The notes under the pieces were generated by a model. The model was not told the origin of the DNA. It saw only the letters and a list, made by a program, of their open reading frames with translations, and made no database searches. This document shows, in pieces, positions 1 through 6,675 of a DNA stretch of 42,472 bases. Position 1 is the stretch's first letter, and every line of letters begins with the position of its first letter. Source of the DNA: Oscillospiraceae bacterium (lineage in GTDB: Bacteria; Bacillota; Clostridia; Oscillospirales; Oscillospiraceae); the NCBI GenBank assembly GCA_017516925.1, contig JAFXAQ010000010.1:1-42472 (forward strand), written 5' to 3'. The position numbers and the translations under genes were made by a program.

Positions 1-40
1 AACCCGGAGGTCGTAGGTTCGAGTCCTGCCTCCGCAACCA
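1..40 (+). tRNA. tRNA, 3' part only (possibly tRNA-Met)
   Basis: The window opens inside a tRNA gene. Visible are the 3' anticodon-stem strand CCCGG, a five-base variable loop, a T arm (GTAGG, loop TTCGAGT, CCTGC), the acceptor strand CTCCGCA, discriminator A and an encoded CCA end. The anticodon lies outside the window. An inverted fragment at 107-125 shares nine visible bases with this gene and contains CAT in anticodon position, so Met is a guess and not a call. Confidence 0.85.
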
Positions 41-45
41 AAAAA

Positions 46-77
46 GACAGTCACCCATTCGGGTGGCTGTCTTTTTT
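46..77 (+). terminator. Rho-independent terminator of the tRNA
   Basis: An 11-bp stem (GACAGTCACCC with GGGTGGCTGTC, one G-T pair) with loop ATTC is followed by six T. It starts six bases after the CCA end. Confidence 0.9.
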
Positions 78-106
78 ATATGTGTCGGCAGAATTGGTGC
101 TGTGCT

Positions 107-125
107 CTCCGGGTTATGAGACCGG
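107..125 (-). other. Inverted tRNA anticodon-arm-like fragment
   Basis: Read on the minus strand, this stretch is CCGG, then TCTCATAAC, then CCGGAG: a 4-bp CCGG/CCGG stem around a loop with CAT in anticodon position. Its end AACCCGGAG is identical to the first bases of the tRNA at the window start. The rest does not fold into a complete tRNA, so it looks like a broken inverted copy. The match is short and the call is tentative. Confidence 0.3.
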
Positions 126-142
126 CGAGCGTAGCTCGTTGG

Positions 143-201
143 GGGAGCGAGGGGAGCGCCGCCGGTGGCGGAAGGAGCGACCCGAGCGAGTGGCAGCGGT
201 C
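143..201 (-). repeat. GC-rich 59-bp repeat, copy A
   Basis: On the minus strand this 59-base segment (from GACCGCTGCC to CTCGCTCCC) matches 20244-20302 at 53 of 59 positions with no gaps. The other copy lies inside the insertion that disrupts a spoVAC 3'-end copy. There is no coding potential and no obvious target-site duplication. Confidence 0.75.
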
Positions 202-303
202 TATATTTTCAAGGCGTCGCCGTACGCCACCGAAAATATAGGGCACCGCAACAGGGGAGATACGCAGAACCGTTTTCTGTAAATTTTCGTCACAAAGACA
301 AAA

Positions 304-327
304 TCGAGTCCTGCCGACCCGACCAAC
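304..327 (+). other. tRNA 3'-end-like remnant (direct repeat of the tRNA T arm)
   Basis: Twelve bases, TCGAGTCCTGCC, repeat exactly positions 19-30 of the window (T loop and T stem of the tRNA). They are followed by GACCCGACCA, which ends in CCA like a tRNA. A terminator follows 29 bases later. This is either the tail of a decayed second tRNA or the far attachment site of a lost element that used the tRNA 3' end. Confidence 0.45.
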
Positions 328-355
328 AATGCGAACCGAAAAAGATATCGGTTTG

Positions 356-391
356 AAAAACCCCGAAACCCGGGCGGTTTCGGGGTTTTTT
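356..391 (+). terminator. Rho-independent terminator
   Basis: A 10-bp stem (CCCCGAAACC with GGTTTCGGGG) around CGGGC is preceded by five A and followed by six T. It can end transcripts from either side. Confidence 0.85.
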
Positions 392-624
392 CGTGCCTTT
401 TTTCAAGGTGGAATTCAAAAGATATCATTTCCTAAAAATGACCTTTGGGGAGGACTTGAACTTCTTACCAAAGCAATATTGAGTGGAAAAATCTGCACTT
501 ATATGATATAATCAATTCGATAGATAAGAATTTGGCGGACTGTTGAACAAATTTGAACTTTCAGCGATACAATTACACGTTTGTGTTTACATAGATATCC
601 CGAATCGAAAGGAGATGTTCATTT
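392..624. other. Intergenic stretch, little visible
   Basis: No gene is supported here. A TATAAT lies at 507-512 but has no -35 at a normal distance (TTGAGT is 23 bases away), so no promoter is called. The stretch ends with AAAGGAGATG, the ribosome binding site of the short ORF at 625. Confidence 0.4.
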
Positions 625-693
625 ATGAATAGAAACTATAATCTGGTTACTATTAAAGCATTGAATTTGGAGGGAGACTATATTTTGCTGTAA
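625..693 (+). CDS. 22-residue ORF upstream of the acetyltransferase, possible leader peptide
   Basis: ATG follows a strong ribosome binding site (AAAGGAG) at good distance and the frame runs 22 codons to TAA. It ends 26 bases before the GNAT gene. A GGAGGG near its end can pair with CCCCTCC just after its stop, giving a small hairpin in front of the GNAT binding site. That arrangement fits a translated leader controlling the next gene, but it could equally be the broken start of a lost gene. I do not recognise the peptide. Confidence 0.4.
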   Translation: MNRNYNLVTIKALNLEGDYILL

Positions 694-719
694 CCCCTCC
701 ACAACAAACAGGAGGAATT

Positions 720-1169
720 ATGTCTAATATTGAACTAACACGAATTGATGAGAATAACTTCATACAAGCATTTAACTTAAAATTGGACAGAGAACAAGAG
801 CAATTTGTTTCTAATCCAATTAGGAGTTTAGCACAAGCATATGTATATTATAATCAATGCACACCTTTTGGAATATTTGATAGTGACAAAATGGTTGGCT
901 ACGTGATGGTGATATATGATTATGACCTTGCAGAGTATAATATTTGGCATATGATGATTGATGTTGCTTATCAACATCAAGGATTTGGAGCTCTTGCTTT
1001 AAGAAAATGTTTGGATTATATTGCATCCAAGCCGTTTGGCCCATCTAACAAAGTAGTATTAACTTGCAATAAAGACAACTCAATTGCACTGCATCTGTAT
1101 AATAAGTATGGTTTCAAAGAAACTGGTAATTTAGATGAGGATGAATTAGAACTTGTTTTGTTTCTGTAA
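720..1169 (+). CDS. GNAT family N-acetyltransferase
   Basis: This 149-residue protein has the length and order of a single-domain GNAT fold. The acetyl-CoA pyrophosphate loop appears as YQHQGFGALAL near residues 84-94 (Q-x-x-G-x-G/A pattern), and the C-terminal strand-helix motif as NSIALHLYNKYGFKETG. These enzymes move acetyl from acetyl-CoA to an amine. The sequence resembles the spermidine/BltD-like branch, but the substrate cannot be read from it. The start is set by AGGAGGAATT directly upstream. It lies in an A+T-rich accessory stretch behind a tRNA and after a short leader ORF, and is closed by a long hairpin, so acquisition by transfer is plausible. Confidence 0.9.
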   Translation: MSNIELTRIDENNFIQAFNLKLDREQEQFVSNPIRSLAQAYVYYNQCTPFGIFDSDKMVGYVMVIYDYDLAEYNIWHMMIDVAYQHQGFGALALRKCLDYIASKPFGPSNKVVLTCNKDNSIALHLYNKYGFKETGNLDEDELELVLFL

Positions 1170-1231
1170 AGCTTAATCAATCCCAATTTGTTGGCCAGTT
1201 TCAACCTTGATATCTTTTTCGGTGCTACGAG

Positions 1232-1274
1232 CCAAAAACGAAAGCAGTCCAATGGACTGCTTTTTCGTTTTTGG
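1232..1274 (+). terminator. Long hairpin terminator after the GNAT gene
   Basis: CCAAAAACGAAAGCAGTCC and its near-perfect complement flank a three-base loop (AAT). The stem is about 19 bp, with T-rich tracts in the 3' strand. It lies 62 bases after the GNAT stop and directly before the multi-hairpin element. Confidence 0.7.
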
Positions 1275-1276
1275 AA

Positions 1277-1446
1277 CGATGTGTTCCGCAAGCGGAACGT
1301 GATGCGCACTTTGTGCGTGATGTTGCCTTCGGCAGTGATGTGCGCTGCGGCGCGTGAGAAGGAACACATCACATCACTTTGCGACAACGGCGCAATACAT
1401 CACTGTGCGATTGCACTACATCACTTGACCGTCAGGGCATACATCA
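1277..1446. repeat. Multi-hairpin element with GTGATG / CATCAC spacers
   Basis: A chain of short hairpins is separated by a recurring hexamer. In the left half the stems GTTCCGC/GCGGAAC, CGCAC/GTGCG, TGCC/GGCA and GCGC/GCGC are separated by GTGATG-type spacers. In the right half, stems such as GTGC/GCAC and TGAC/GTCA are separated by the reverse complement, (TA)CATCAC. The outer GATGTGTTCC (1278-1287) also pairs with GGAACACATC (1361-1370). It is not coding, and its right end supplies the stop codon of the lipoprotein gene. Confidence 0.7.
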
Positions 1447-1656
1447 CTTTATGGTCTGACCATTATGGGTGTAGGTGAATGACCAGTCATTTCCCACACA
1501 ATTATTGGTGATTTTCTTTTCCGTGAATGTCAGTTCATATATGCCGTATGAATAATTCCCCTCGGGAGTTGCAGGTGTTGTTTGTGTTTGCCCCTCAACA
1601 CCGCAGGCAGACAGCAATAGCGCCAGCAGACAGACAATGCAAACAATCTGTTTCAT
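1444..1656 (-). CDS. Small lipoprotein, apparently cut short by the hairpin element
   Basis: Seventy residues begin with a clear lipoprotein signal: MKQ, a hydrophobic stretch, then the lipobox LSAC with Cys at about residue 18. A short polar linker (VEGQTQTTPATPEG) and about 40 residues of an exported domain follow. ATG is preceded by GAGGTAGGG. The last codons run into the multi-hairpin element: the stop TGA is formed from the AAGTGATG spacer, so the original C-terminus is probably missing. The mature part matches no domain I can name. The anchored product would sit on the outer face of the membrane if still made. Confidence 0.6.
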   Translation of the reverse strand: MKQIVCIVCLLALLLSACGVEGQTQTTPATPEGNYSYGIYELTFTEKKITNNCVGNDWSFTYTHNGQTIK

Positions 1657-1670
1657 AACCCTACCTCATT

Positions 1671-1696
1671 AAAAAAGCACACCCCGAAGGGTGTGC
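1671..1696 (-). terminator. Minus-strand terminator
   Basis: On the minus strand an 8-bp stem (GCACACCC with GGGTGTGC) is followed by six T. It would stop leftward transcription just upstream of the lipoprotein gene. Confidence 0.7.
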
Positions 1697-1722
1697 CGAA
1701 AAAGTGTTTCCCTCGGTTTCGC

Positions 1723-1831
1723 TACCACACTACACCGACAAATATCCACAGGGAATAAGGGGAAAACACCTTTTACCAAGGTAGTATTTCCCTGTGGATA
1801 GAAATATTGCATATTAAAGTGTAGTGTGGTA
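1723..1831. repeat. Nested inverted repeat with DnaA-box-like arms
   Basis: Two perfect 13-bp inverted repeats are nested: TACCACACTACAC (1723-1735) with 1819-1831, and TATCCACAGGGAA (1743-1755) with 1788-1800. Inside is a smaller dyad, ACCTT/AAGGT. The inner arms contain TATCCACA, eight of nine bases of a DnaA box, in opposed orientation. There is no transposase. It may be a miniature transposable element or a replication relic. Confidence 0.65.
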
Positions 1832-1971
1832 TGAATACATACTACCACAACAAACCGAAATGCAAAGTCAATAAAACCACGGTTGAAGGCGGCAGCTGTA
1901 AGGTGGCGGGAACATTGCAGGTATGTGCGGAATATCCTGAATTAGGCGAAATCTGCGTTTCGCCAAAATGA
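1831..1971 (+). CDS. 46-residue Cys-containing small protein (hypothetical)
   Basis: The frame opens at ATG 1831 (an in-frame TAG lies just upstream, so no earlier start is possible) and runs 46 codons to TGA at 1969-1971, 19 bases before the DUF4489-like gene. The peptide holds four cysteines (KCKV, SCKV, VCAE, ICVS). No good ribosome binding site precedes the ATG, which overlaps the end of the nested inverted repeat; this weakens the call. Pairing with the following Cys-rich gene suggests a spore-surface-type small protein, but I do not recognise it. Confidence 0.4.
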   Translation: MNTYYHNKPKCKVNKTTVEGGSCKVAGTLQVCAEYPELGEICVSPK

Positions 1972-1990
1972 ATGGTCAGGAGAAACGGAT

Positions 1991-2503
1991 ATGGGCGAAT
2001 ATCAATATGTTACCACCAATGATTGCGGGGCAGCCAATGCCGGCTGCAGACCCGTATACCAAAGAACAGAGGGCGTGCAAATCAAATGCCGCACCTACGG
2101 CGCAACCACCATTCCCGCAGATACTGAAGTGGGAACCACGTTCCCCCTGGTGAACCTGAATGTGGACACCAGAGGGTACAAGAAGCCTTGCGTCAAGGTG
2201 GAGTTTCTGAGCAATATCCTCACTGCTACCGCTACCGCCACCTTAAATTTCCAGGTGTTCCGGCAATGCGACGGTCAGCTGAGCCCTGTGCCCGCAGGAC
2301 CGATTTGGACCTTCAGCAGAACGGTAGATACTGCAGATGAAGCCAACGCCTTCGGTTTTGCTACCTGCGATTGCGACAACTGCAATTGCGGCTGCTGCAA
2401 CTACAGTGTGGTAGCTACCGTGGTAGGCACCGATACTACCGGAACCGTGACAATCAACAATGCCACCTTGATCGCAACCGTGGTCGAAGAAGCAGATTGC
2501 TAA
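1991..2503 (+). CDS. DUF4489-like Cys-rich protein
   Basis: The protein has 170 residues with CAGGAG eight bases before the ATG. After a short N-terminal Cys-containing stretch (NDCGAANAGC) comes a beta-rich domain with many Thr, Val and Ala, then a dense cysteine cluster near residues 128-139 (CDCDNCNCGCC), followed by repeated VVGTDTTGTVTINNATL-type strands. This arrangement resembles the DUF4489 proteins of Clostridia. Their function is not established; their composition is like that of spore-coat or exosporium proteins, which is inference only. A strong terminator follows directly. Confidence 0.65.
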   Translation: MGEYQYVTTNDCGAANAGCRPVYQRTEGVQIKCRTYGATTIPADTEVGTTFPLVNLNVDTRGYKKPCVKVEFLSNILTATATATLNFQVFRQCDGQLSPVPAGPIWTFSRTVDTADEANAFGFATCDCDNCNCGCCNYSVVATVVGTDTTGTVTINNATLIATVVEEADC

Positions 2504-2510
2504 AACAGAA

Positions 2511-2546
2511 AAACCCGGTGTCGTTGACCAGACGGCACCGGGTTTT
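2511..2546 (+). terminator. Rho-independent terminator
   Basis: AAACCCGGTG-CGT pairs with ACGGCACCGGGTTTT around a short loop. It starts eight bases after the DUF4489-like stop codon. Confidence 0.85.
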
Positions 2547-2571
2547 CCCATGAAAAGAGAGAGGTTAGAAA

Positions 2572-2685
2572 ATGAAAAAGCATAACAGGGATATACCTGT
2601 AGTTACTTATATTATAACTGTATATATGGAAAAAACAATAAAGCAATTATTAAATAAGTATGAAGAGTGTAAAAAATGCGCCTGA
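2572..2685 (+). CDS. 37-residue small ORF (hypothetical)
   Basis: ATG follows GAGAGAGGTTAGAA, a usable ribosome binding site, and the frame runs 37 codons to TGA. The peptide starts basic (MKKHNRD), has a hydrophobic beta-like middle and ends with a CxxC pair (ECKKCA). It lies after the terminator of the DUF4489-like gene and before the fumarase promoter. It is unrecognised and may be a chance frame. Confidence 0.35.
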   Translation: MKKHNRDIPVVTYIITVYMEKTIKQLLNKYEECKKCA

Positions 2686-2750
2686 AAATTTATGCAAACT
2701 GCACAAATTATATCCTGTGAGGGAATGGAAAAACCCAACGGAAAAAGCGG

Positions 2751-2779
2751 TTGCAAAATAAAAAGAAATAGGCTACAAT
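2751..2779 (+). promoter_or_regulatory. Sigma-A promoter of the fumarase/malic enzyme genes
   Basis: TTGCAA at 2751-2756, 17 bases, TACAAT at 2774-2779. The ribosome binding site AAGGAG lies 18 bases after the -10 box. Confidence 0.8.
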
Positions 2780-2811
2780 GTAAAGGTAATTTTTGTAAGG
2801 AGATGAGTGTG

Positions 2812-3651
2812 TTGCGAGAGATTTCTGCACAAAGGATAACGGAGACGGTGAAGCACCTGTGTATTGAGGCCAACTGCTTCCTGCCTCAGGATATGAAGGA
2901 CCGCATTCAGGAAAGCTTTGAAGCGGAGCCGTGGCCCCAGGCCCGGGAGATTTTGGAGCGTATCATCGAGAATTATCAGATTGCCGATGAAACTGCCCGT
3001 CCCATTTGCCAGGATACCGGTATGGCCTGCGTATTTGTCACTGTGGGACAGGAGGTACATATTGACGGTGATTTGACCGAGGCCATCCATGAGGGTGTCC
3101 GCCAGGGCTACACCGAGGGCTTCCTGCGCAAGAGCGTTGTCCGTGACCCGCTGGACAGAGTTAACACCGGGGATAATACTCCCGCGATGATTTATTATGA
3201 CATCGTGCCCGGAGATAAGGTGGAAATTACCGTCGCCCCCAAGGGCTTTGGCAGCGAGAATATGAGTCAGGTTAAAATGCTCAAGCCCTCTGACGGACTG
3301 CAGGGTGTCAAGGATTTCATCCTGAAGGTAGTAGAGGATGCCGGTCCCAATCCCTGCCCCCCCATTGTGGTGGGTGTCGGTGTGGGCGGAACCTTTGATA
3401 AGGCTGCCTTTATGGCGAAAAAAGCCTTGATGCGCTCCAGTGATGCGCGTCATCCTGAGCCTTTCTGGGCGCAGCTGGAAGCGGAAATGCTGGAGAAAAT
3501 CAATCAGCTGGGTATCGGTCCTCAGGGCTTTGGCGGCAAGACAACCGCCCTGTGTGTCAATATTGAAAAGTGCCCTACCCACATTGCGGGTCTGCCCATT
3601 GCGGTCAATATCAACTGCCATGTGACCCGACATAAGACGGAGGTGCTGTAA
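2812..3651 (+). CDS. fumA: Fumarate hydratase class I, alpha subunit
   Basis: About 279 residues of the iron-sulfur fumarase alpha domain (the split, two-subunit anaerobe form). It forms the [4Fe-4S] catalytic half that hydrates fumarate to malate together with the beta subunit encoded next. Visible family features are the N-terminus REISAQRITETVKHLCIEAN, QDTGMACVFV with a cluster cysteine just before it (CQDTG), NTGDNTPAMIYYDIV, GSENMSQVKML, and the end AVNINCHVTRH. AAGGAG at 2797-2802 sets the start: TTG 2812 gives the usual MREI beginning at nine-base spacing; GTG 2809 or ATG 2803 are alternatives. The beta subunit begins one base after the stop. Confidence 0.95.
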   Translation: MREISAQRITETVKHLCIEANCFLPQDMKDRIQESFEAEPWPQAREILERIIENYQIADETARPICQDTGMACVFVTVGQEVHIDGDLTEAIHEGVRQGYTEGFLRKSVVRDPLDRVNTGDNTPAMIYYDIVPGDKVEITVAPKGFGSENMSQVKMLKPSDGLQGVKDFILKVVEDAGPNPCPPIVVGVGVGGTFDKAAFMAKKALMRSSDARHPEPFWAQLEAEMLEKINQLGIGPQGFGGKTTALCVNIEKCPTHIAGLPIAVNINCHVTRHKTEVL

Positions 3652-3652
3652 G

Positions 3653-4207
3653 ATGCCTATTTCTATCAAAACCCCTTTAACCCGTGACGCAGCCCGGAAG
3701 CTGAAATCCGGCGATAGCTGCCTGATTTCCGGTGTGATTTACACTGCCCGTGACGCTGCCCATAAGCGGCTGTGCGAGCTGGTGGAGCAGGGCAAGGAGC
3801 TGCCGCTGGACGTAAAAGACAGCGTTATTTACTTTGTTGGTCCCACCCCGGCACGTCCAGGTGAGGCTATCGGCTCTGCCGGACCCACCACTTCCTACCG
3901 TATGGATGCCTACAGCCCCACAATGATTGCCCAGGGACAGACCGGTATGATCGGTAAGGGCAAGCGCAACGACGAAGTGATTGCGGCGATGAAAGAGCAC
4001 GGCGCAGTGTATTTCGGCGCTATCGGCGGCTGCGGCGCACTGCTTTCCAAGTGCATCAAAAAGGCAGAGGTCATTGCCTATGACGATTTGGGTGCAGAGG
4101 CAATTCGCCGCCTGGAAGTGGAAGATTTTCCTGTGGTCGTGATTATCGACAGCGAAGGAAACAACTTATATGAAACCGGCCGCAAGGCTTACTTAGAAAG
4201 AGGATGA
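3653..4207 (+). CDS. fumB: Fumarate hydratase class I, beta subunit
   Basis: The product has 184 residues and matches the C-terminal (beta) half of class I fumarase, which completes the active site formed with the alpha subunit. Diagnostic pieces are the early SGVIYTARDAAHKRL, then YFVGPTPARPGEAIGSAGPTTSYRMD, the GMIGKGKRND segment and YFGAIGGCGALL. In some species the two halves are fused; here they are separate genes one base apart, implying translation coupling and equal amounts. The 3' end overlaps the malic enzyme start by four bases, so fumarate can be converted to malate and then pyruvate by products of one transcript. Confidence 0.95.
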   Translation: MPISIKTPLTRDAARKLKSGDSCLISGVIYTARDAAHKRLCELVEQGKELPLDVKDSVIYFVGPTPARPGEAIGSAGPTTSYRMDAYSPTMIAQGQTGMIGKGKRNDEVIAAMKEHGAVYFGAIGGCGALLSKCIKKAEVIAYDDLGAEAIRRLEVEDFPVVVIIDSEGNNLYETGRKAYLERG

Positions 4208-5388
4208 AAGAAACTATGGACTACGCAAAAGAATCATTAAGACTCCACGGTGAGTGGGGCGGAAAAATTGAAGTCATCAGCAAGGTGCCCTGTAATACCA
4301 AGGAGGACCTGTCTTTGGCATACACCCCCGGTGTTGCCCAGCCTTGCTTGGAAATTCAGAAGGACGTGGACAAGTCCTATGAGCTGACCCGCCGTCATAA
4401 TTTGTGCGCCGTGATTACCGACGGCACGGCTGTTTTGGGTCTGGGCGATATCGGCCCCGAGGCAGGTATGCCGGTTATGGAGGGCAAGTGCGCCCTGTTT
4501 AAGGCCTTCGGCGATGTGGATGCCTTCCCTCTTTGCGTTAAGAGCAAAGACGTGGATGAGTTCGTCAATGCAGTGTACCTGATTTCCGGTTCCTTCGGCG
4601 GCATCAATCTGGAGGATATCTCTGCGCCTCGCTGCTTTGAGATTGAGCAGAAGCTGAAAGAAAAGTGCGACATTCCCATTTTCCATGACGACCAGCACGG
4701 CACTGCCGTGATTACCCTGGCAGGTCTTGTCAATGCCTTGAAGGTGGTCGGCAAGAAGAAGGAAGACGTAAAGATTGTCACCTCCGGCGCCGGCGCCGCT
4801 GCCATTGCCATTGTGAAACTGCTGCTCAGCGCAGGCTTCAAGAACGTGATTATGACCGACCGTACCGGCGCTATCTATGCCGGACGTGAGGGACTGAACT
4901 GGATTAAGGAAGAAATGGCGCAGGTTACCAACCTGGAGAAGAAGCAGGGCAAGCTGGCGGATGTGATTGTGGGCGCTGACGTGTTCATCGGTGTTTCTGC
5001 CCCCGGCACCCTGACTACCGAGATGGTCAAGACCATGGCAAAGGATGCCATTATCTTTGCCTGCGCCAACCCTACACCGGAGATTTTCCCCGAGGATGCC
5101 AAGGCTGGCGGCGCAAGAGTAATTTCCACCGGACGTTCCGACTTCCCCAACCAGATCAATAATGTTCTGGCATTCCCCGGCATTTTCCGTGGTACCTTTG
5201 ATGTCCGTGCCAGCGAGATTAACGAGGAGATGAAGGTTGCTGCCGCTGAGGCGCTGGCAAACCTGATTTCCGACGACGAGCTGAACGAGGAATACATCAT
5301 CCCTGCTGCCTTTGACCCCCGTGTGGGTCCGGCCGTTGCCAAGGCAGTTGCCGAGGCAGCCCGGAAAACCGGCGTTGCAAGAATTTGA
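4204..5388 (+). CDS. NAD(P)-dependent malic enzyme
   Basis: This 394-residue short-form bacterial malic enzyme oxidatively decarboxylates malate to pyruvate and CO2. Visible are the malic domain (LSLAYTPGVAQPCLEI, NLCAVITDGTAVLGLGDIG, and MEGKCALFKAFG with the catalytic Lys), the metal-binding region (FHDDQHGTAVI), the Rossmann motif VTSGAGAAAIAIVKLL and FACANPTPEI. The first ATG (4204) overlaps the fumB stop. A second ATG at 4216 (MDYAKESLRLHG) is equally likely, because AGAGG is very close to the first. Cofactor choice between NAD and NADP cannot be decided. It is the last gene of a fumarase-malic enzyme operon, followed by a hairpin. Confidence 0.95.
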   Translation: MKETMDYAKESLRLHGEWGGKIEVISKVPCNTKEDLSLAYTPGVAQPCLEIQKDVDKSYELTRRHNLCAVITDGTAVLGLGDIGPEAGMPVMEGKCALFKAFGDVDAFPLCVKSKDVDEFVNAVYLISGSFGGINLEDISAPRCFEIEQKLKEKCDIPIFHDDQHGTAVITLAGLVNALKVVGKKKEDVKIVTSGAGAAAIAIVKLLLSAGFKNVIMTDRTGAIYAGREGLNWIKEEMAQVTNLEKKQGKLADVIVGADVFIGVSAPGTLTTEMVKTMAKDAIIFACANPTPEIFPEDAKAGGARVISTGRSDFPNQINNVLAFPGIFRGTFDVRASEINEEMKVAAAEALANLISDDELNEEYIIPAAFDPRVGPAVAKAVAEAARKTGVARI

Positions 5389-5396
5389 TAAATCTG

Positions 5397-5419
5397 ACCC
5401 GACAGCTTTGCTGTCGGGT
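5397..5419 (+). terminator. Hairpin after the malic enzyme, possible weak terminator
   Basis: ACCCGACAGC and GCTGTCGGGT form a perfect 10-bp stem with loop TTT. There is no T run after it, so it may only attenuate or protect the mRNA end before the chromate-transporter genes. Confidence 0.55.
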
Positions 5420-5439
5420 TGCTTGCAAGGAGACAAGCT

Positions 5440-5994
5440 ATGAAATTGAAACGAATTTGGCAGCTGTTTTGCACTTTTTTCAAAATCGGCGCCTTTACCT
5501 TTGGCGGAGGATATGCGATGATTCCGCTGATTCAAAAAGAAACGGTGGAGAAAAAGGGCTGGATTACCGATGAGGATATTCTGGAGATTATTGCCATTGC
5601 CGAATCCACCCCCGGACCCATTGCCATCAACTCTGCCACCTTTGTGGGCTACCGTACTGCCGGTTTTTGGGGCGCATTTGCTGCCACCCTGGGAGTGGTG
5701 CTGCCCAGCTTTATGATTATATTGGCGATTTCCTATGTGCTGCGTCAGTTCCAGCAGCTAAAGGCTGTCCAGTATGCCTTCAACGGTATCCGGGCAGGTG
5801 TGCTGGCGTTGCTGTTTAAGGCGCTTTGGTCGATGTACCAGAAAGCGCCTAAAAGCTGGGTGAGCTACACGGTTATGGCAGGTGCCTTTGTGCTGACTGC
5901 ATTTTTAAATGTGAACGTGCTGTTTGTAATCATCGGCTGCGCTGTGTTCGGACTGGTCACGTCCTTGCTGGTAAAGAAGGAGGCAGAAAAATGA
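5440..5994 (+). CDS. chrA: Chromate transporter family protein, first half-size subunit
   Basis: The product has 184 residues, corresponding to one CHR domain. The signature GAFTFGGGYAMIPLIQKE near the N-terminus and ESTPGPIAINSATFVGYR are both present, followed by four or five hydrophobic helices. Short CHR proteins occur as adjacent pairs that are thought to work together; the partner starts four bases before this gene ends. The family name comes from chromate efflux, but the natural substrate in anaerobes is uncertain. AAGGAG eight bases before ATG 5440 sets the start. Confidence 0.9.
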   Translation: MKLKRIWQLFCTFFKIGAFTFGGGYAMIPLIQKETVEKKGWITDEDILEIIAIAESTPGPIAINSATFVGYRTAGFWGAFAATLGVVLPSFMIILAISYVLRQFQQLKAVQYAFNGIRAGVLALLFKALWSMYQKAPKSWVSYTVMAGAFVLTAFLNVNVLFVIIGCAVFGLVTSLLVKKEAEK

Positions 5995-6560
5995 TTTATC
6001 TGGAGCTGTTTTATACCTTCTTTATGATTGGCGCCTTTACCTTTGGCGGCGGTTATGCGATGCTGCCGCTGATACAGGAGCAGGTAGGGGTGCGTTGGGG
6101 AGATGTGATTTCTCAGCAAAGTATGATTGACTTTGTGGCGGTCAGCGAATCTACCCCTGGTCCCTTTGCCATCAATATGGCAACCTATATTGGCTCAGAG
6201 ATGGGCGGTGTGTTTGGCTCCTTCTGCGCCACCTTAGGTGTGGTGCTACCCAGCTTTATGATTATTCTGATTGTTGCCAAATGCTACGACAGATTTAAGG
6301 AAAGCCATATCGTGAAGGGCTGTATGACCGGCTTGAAGCCTGCAGTGGTGGGGCTGATCGGCAATGCGGTTTTGGGCGTTTTGATGACAGTGTTTTTCCC
6401 TGCCGGTATTTCCCTGAGTGTTTTTACCGGCATCAGCTTTTATATCTATGCCGCTATTTTCGGTGTAATGCTGTTGCTGGCTCTTAAAAAAGTGCATCCG
6501 ATTCTCATCATTTGCCTGTCGGCTGTCATTGGCATTGCAGTGGGCTATTTGGGCTTTTAA
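5991..6560 (+). CDS. chrA: Chromate transporter family protein, second half-size subunit
   Basis: The product has 189 residues and repeats the CHR motifs of its neighbour: GAFTFGGGYAMLPLIQEQ and ESTPGPFAINMATYIG, then hydrophobic helices to the C-terminus. The two genes overlap by four bases (ATGA), so they are co-translated. Internal similarity shows they arose by duplication, with the pair equivalent to one full-length two-domain ChrA. An inverted topology of the two halves is typical of the family but is not shown here. A hairpin with a T-rich tail follows. Confidence 0.9.
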   Translation: MIYLELFYTFFMIGAFTFGGGYAMLPLIQEQVGVRWGDVISQQSMIDFVAVSESTPGPFAINMATYIGSEMGGVFGSFCATLGVVLPSFMIILIVAKCYDRFKESHIVKGCMTGLKPAVVGLIGNAVLGVLMTVFFPAGISLSVFTGISFYIYAAIFGVMLLLALKKVHPILIICLSAVIGIAVGYLGF

Positions 6561-6565
6561 TGTAA

Positions 6566-6607
6566 CAGCGGTTTTTCGGTAATCCCGGAAAGCCGCTGCA
6601 ATTTTTA
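6566..6607 (+). terminator. Rho-independent terminator after the chromate pair
   Basis: CAGCGGTTTTTCGG pairs with CCGGAAAGCCGCTG (one mismatch/bulge), then CAATTTTTA. Confidence 0.7.
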
Positions 6608-6614
6608 TTGACAC

Positions 6615-6643
6615 TTGCAATAAAAGGGCTTATTTTGTATAAT
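6615..6643 (+). promoter_or_regulatory. Sigma-A promoter of the potassium uptake genes
   Basis: TTGCAA at 6615-6620, 17 bases, TATAAT at 6638-6643. A second TATAAT overlaps five bases later and a TTGACA lies seven bases upstream of the -35. Confidence 0.8.
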
Positions 6644-6675
6644 ATAATGTATCGACCGAAAACGGATGTGATTTT

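Noticed and set aside
5440..6560. A frameshift splitting one full-length chromate transporter.
   Set aside because: Both halves have their own start, complete CHR domain and signature, and overlap by ATGA; paired short CHR genes are normal in the family.
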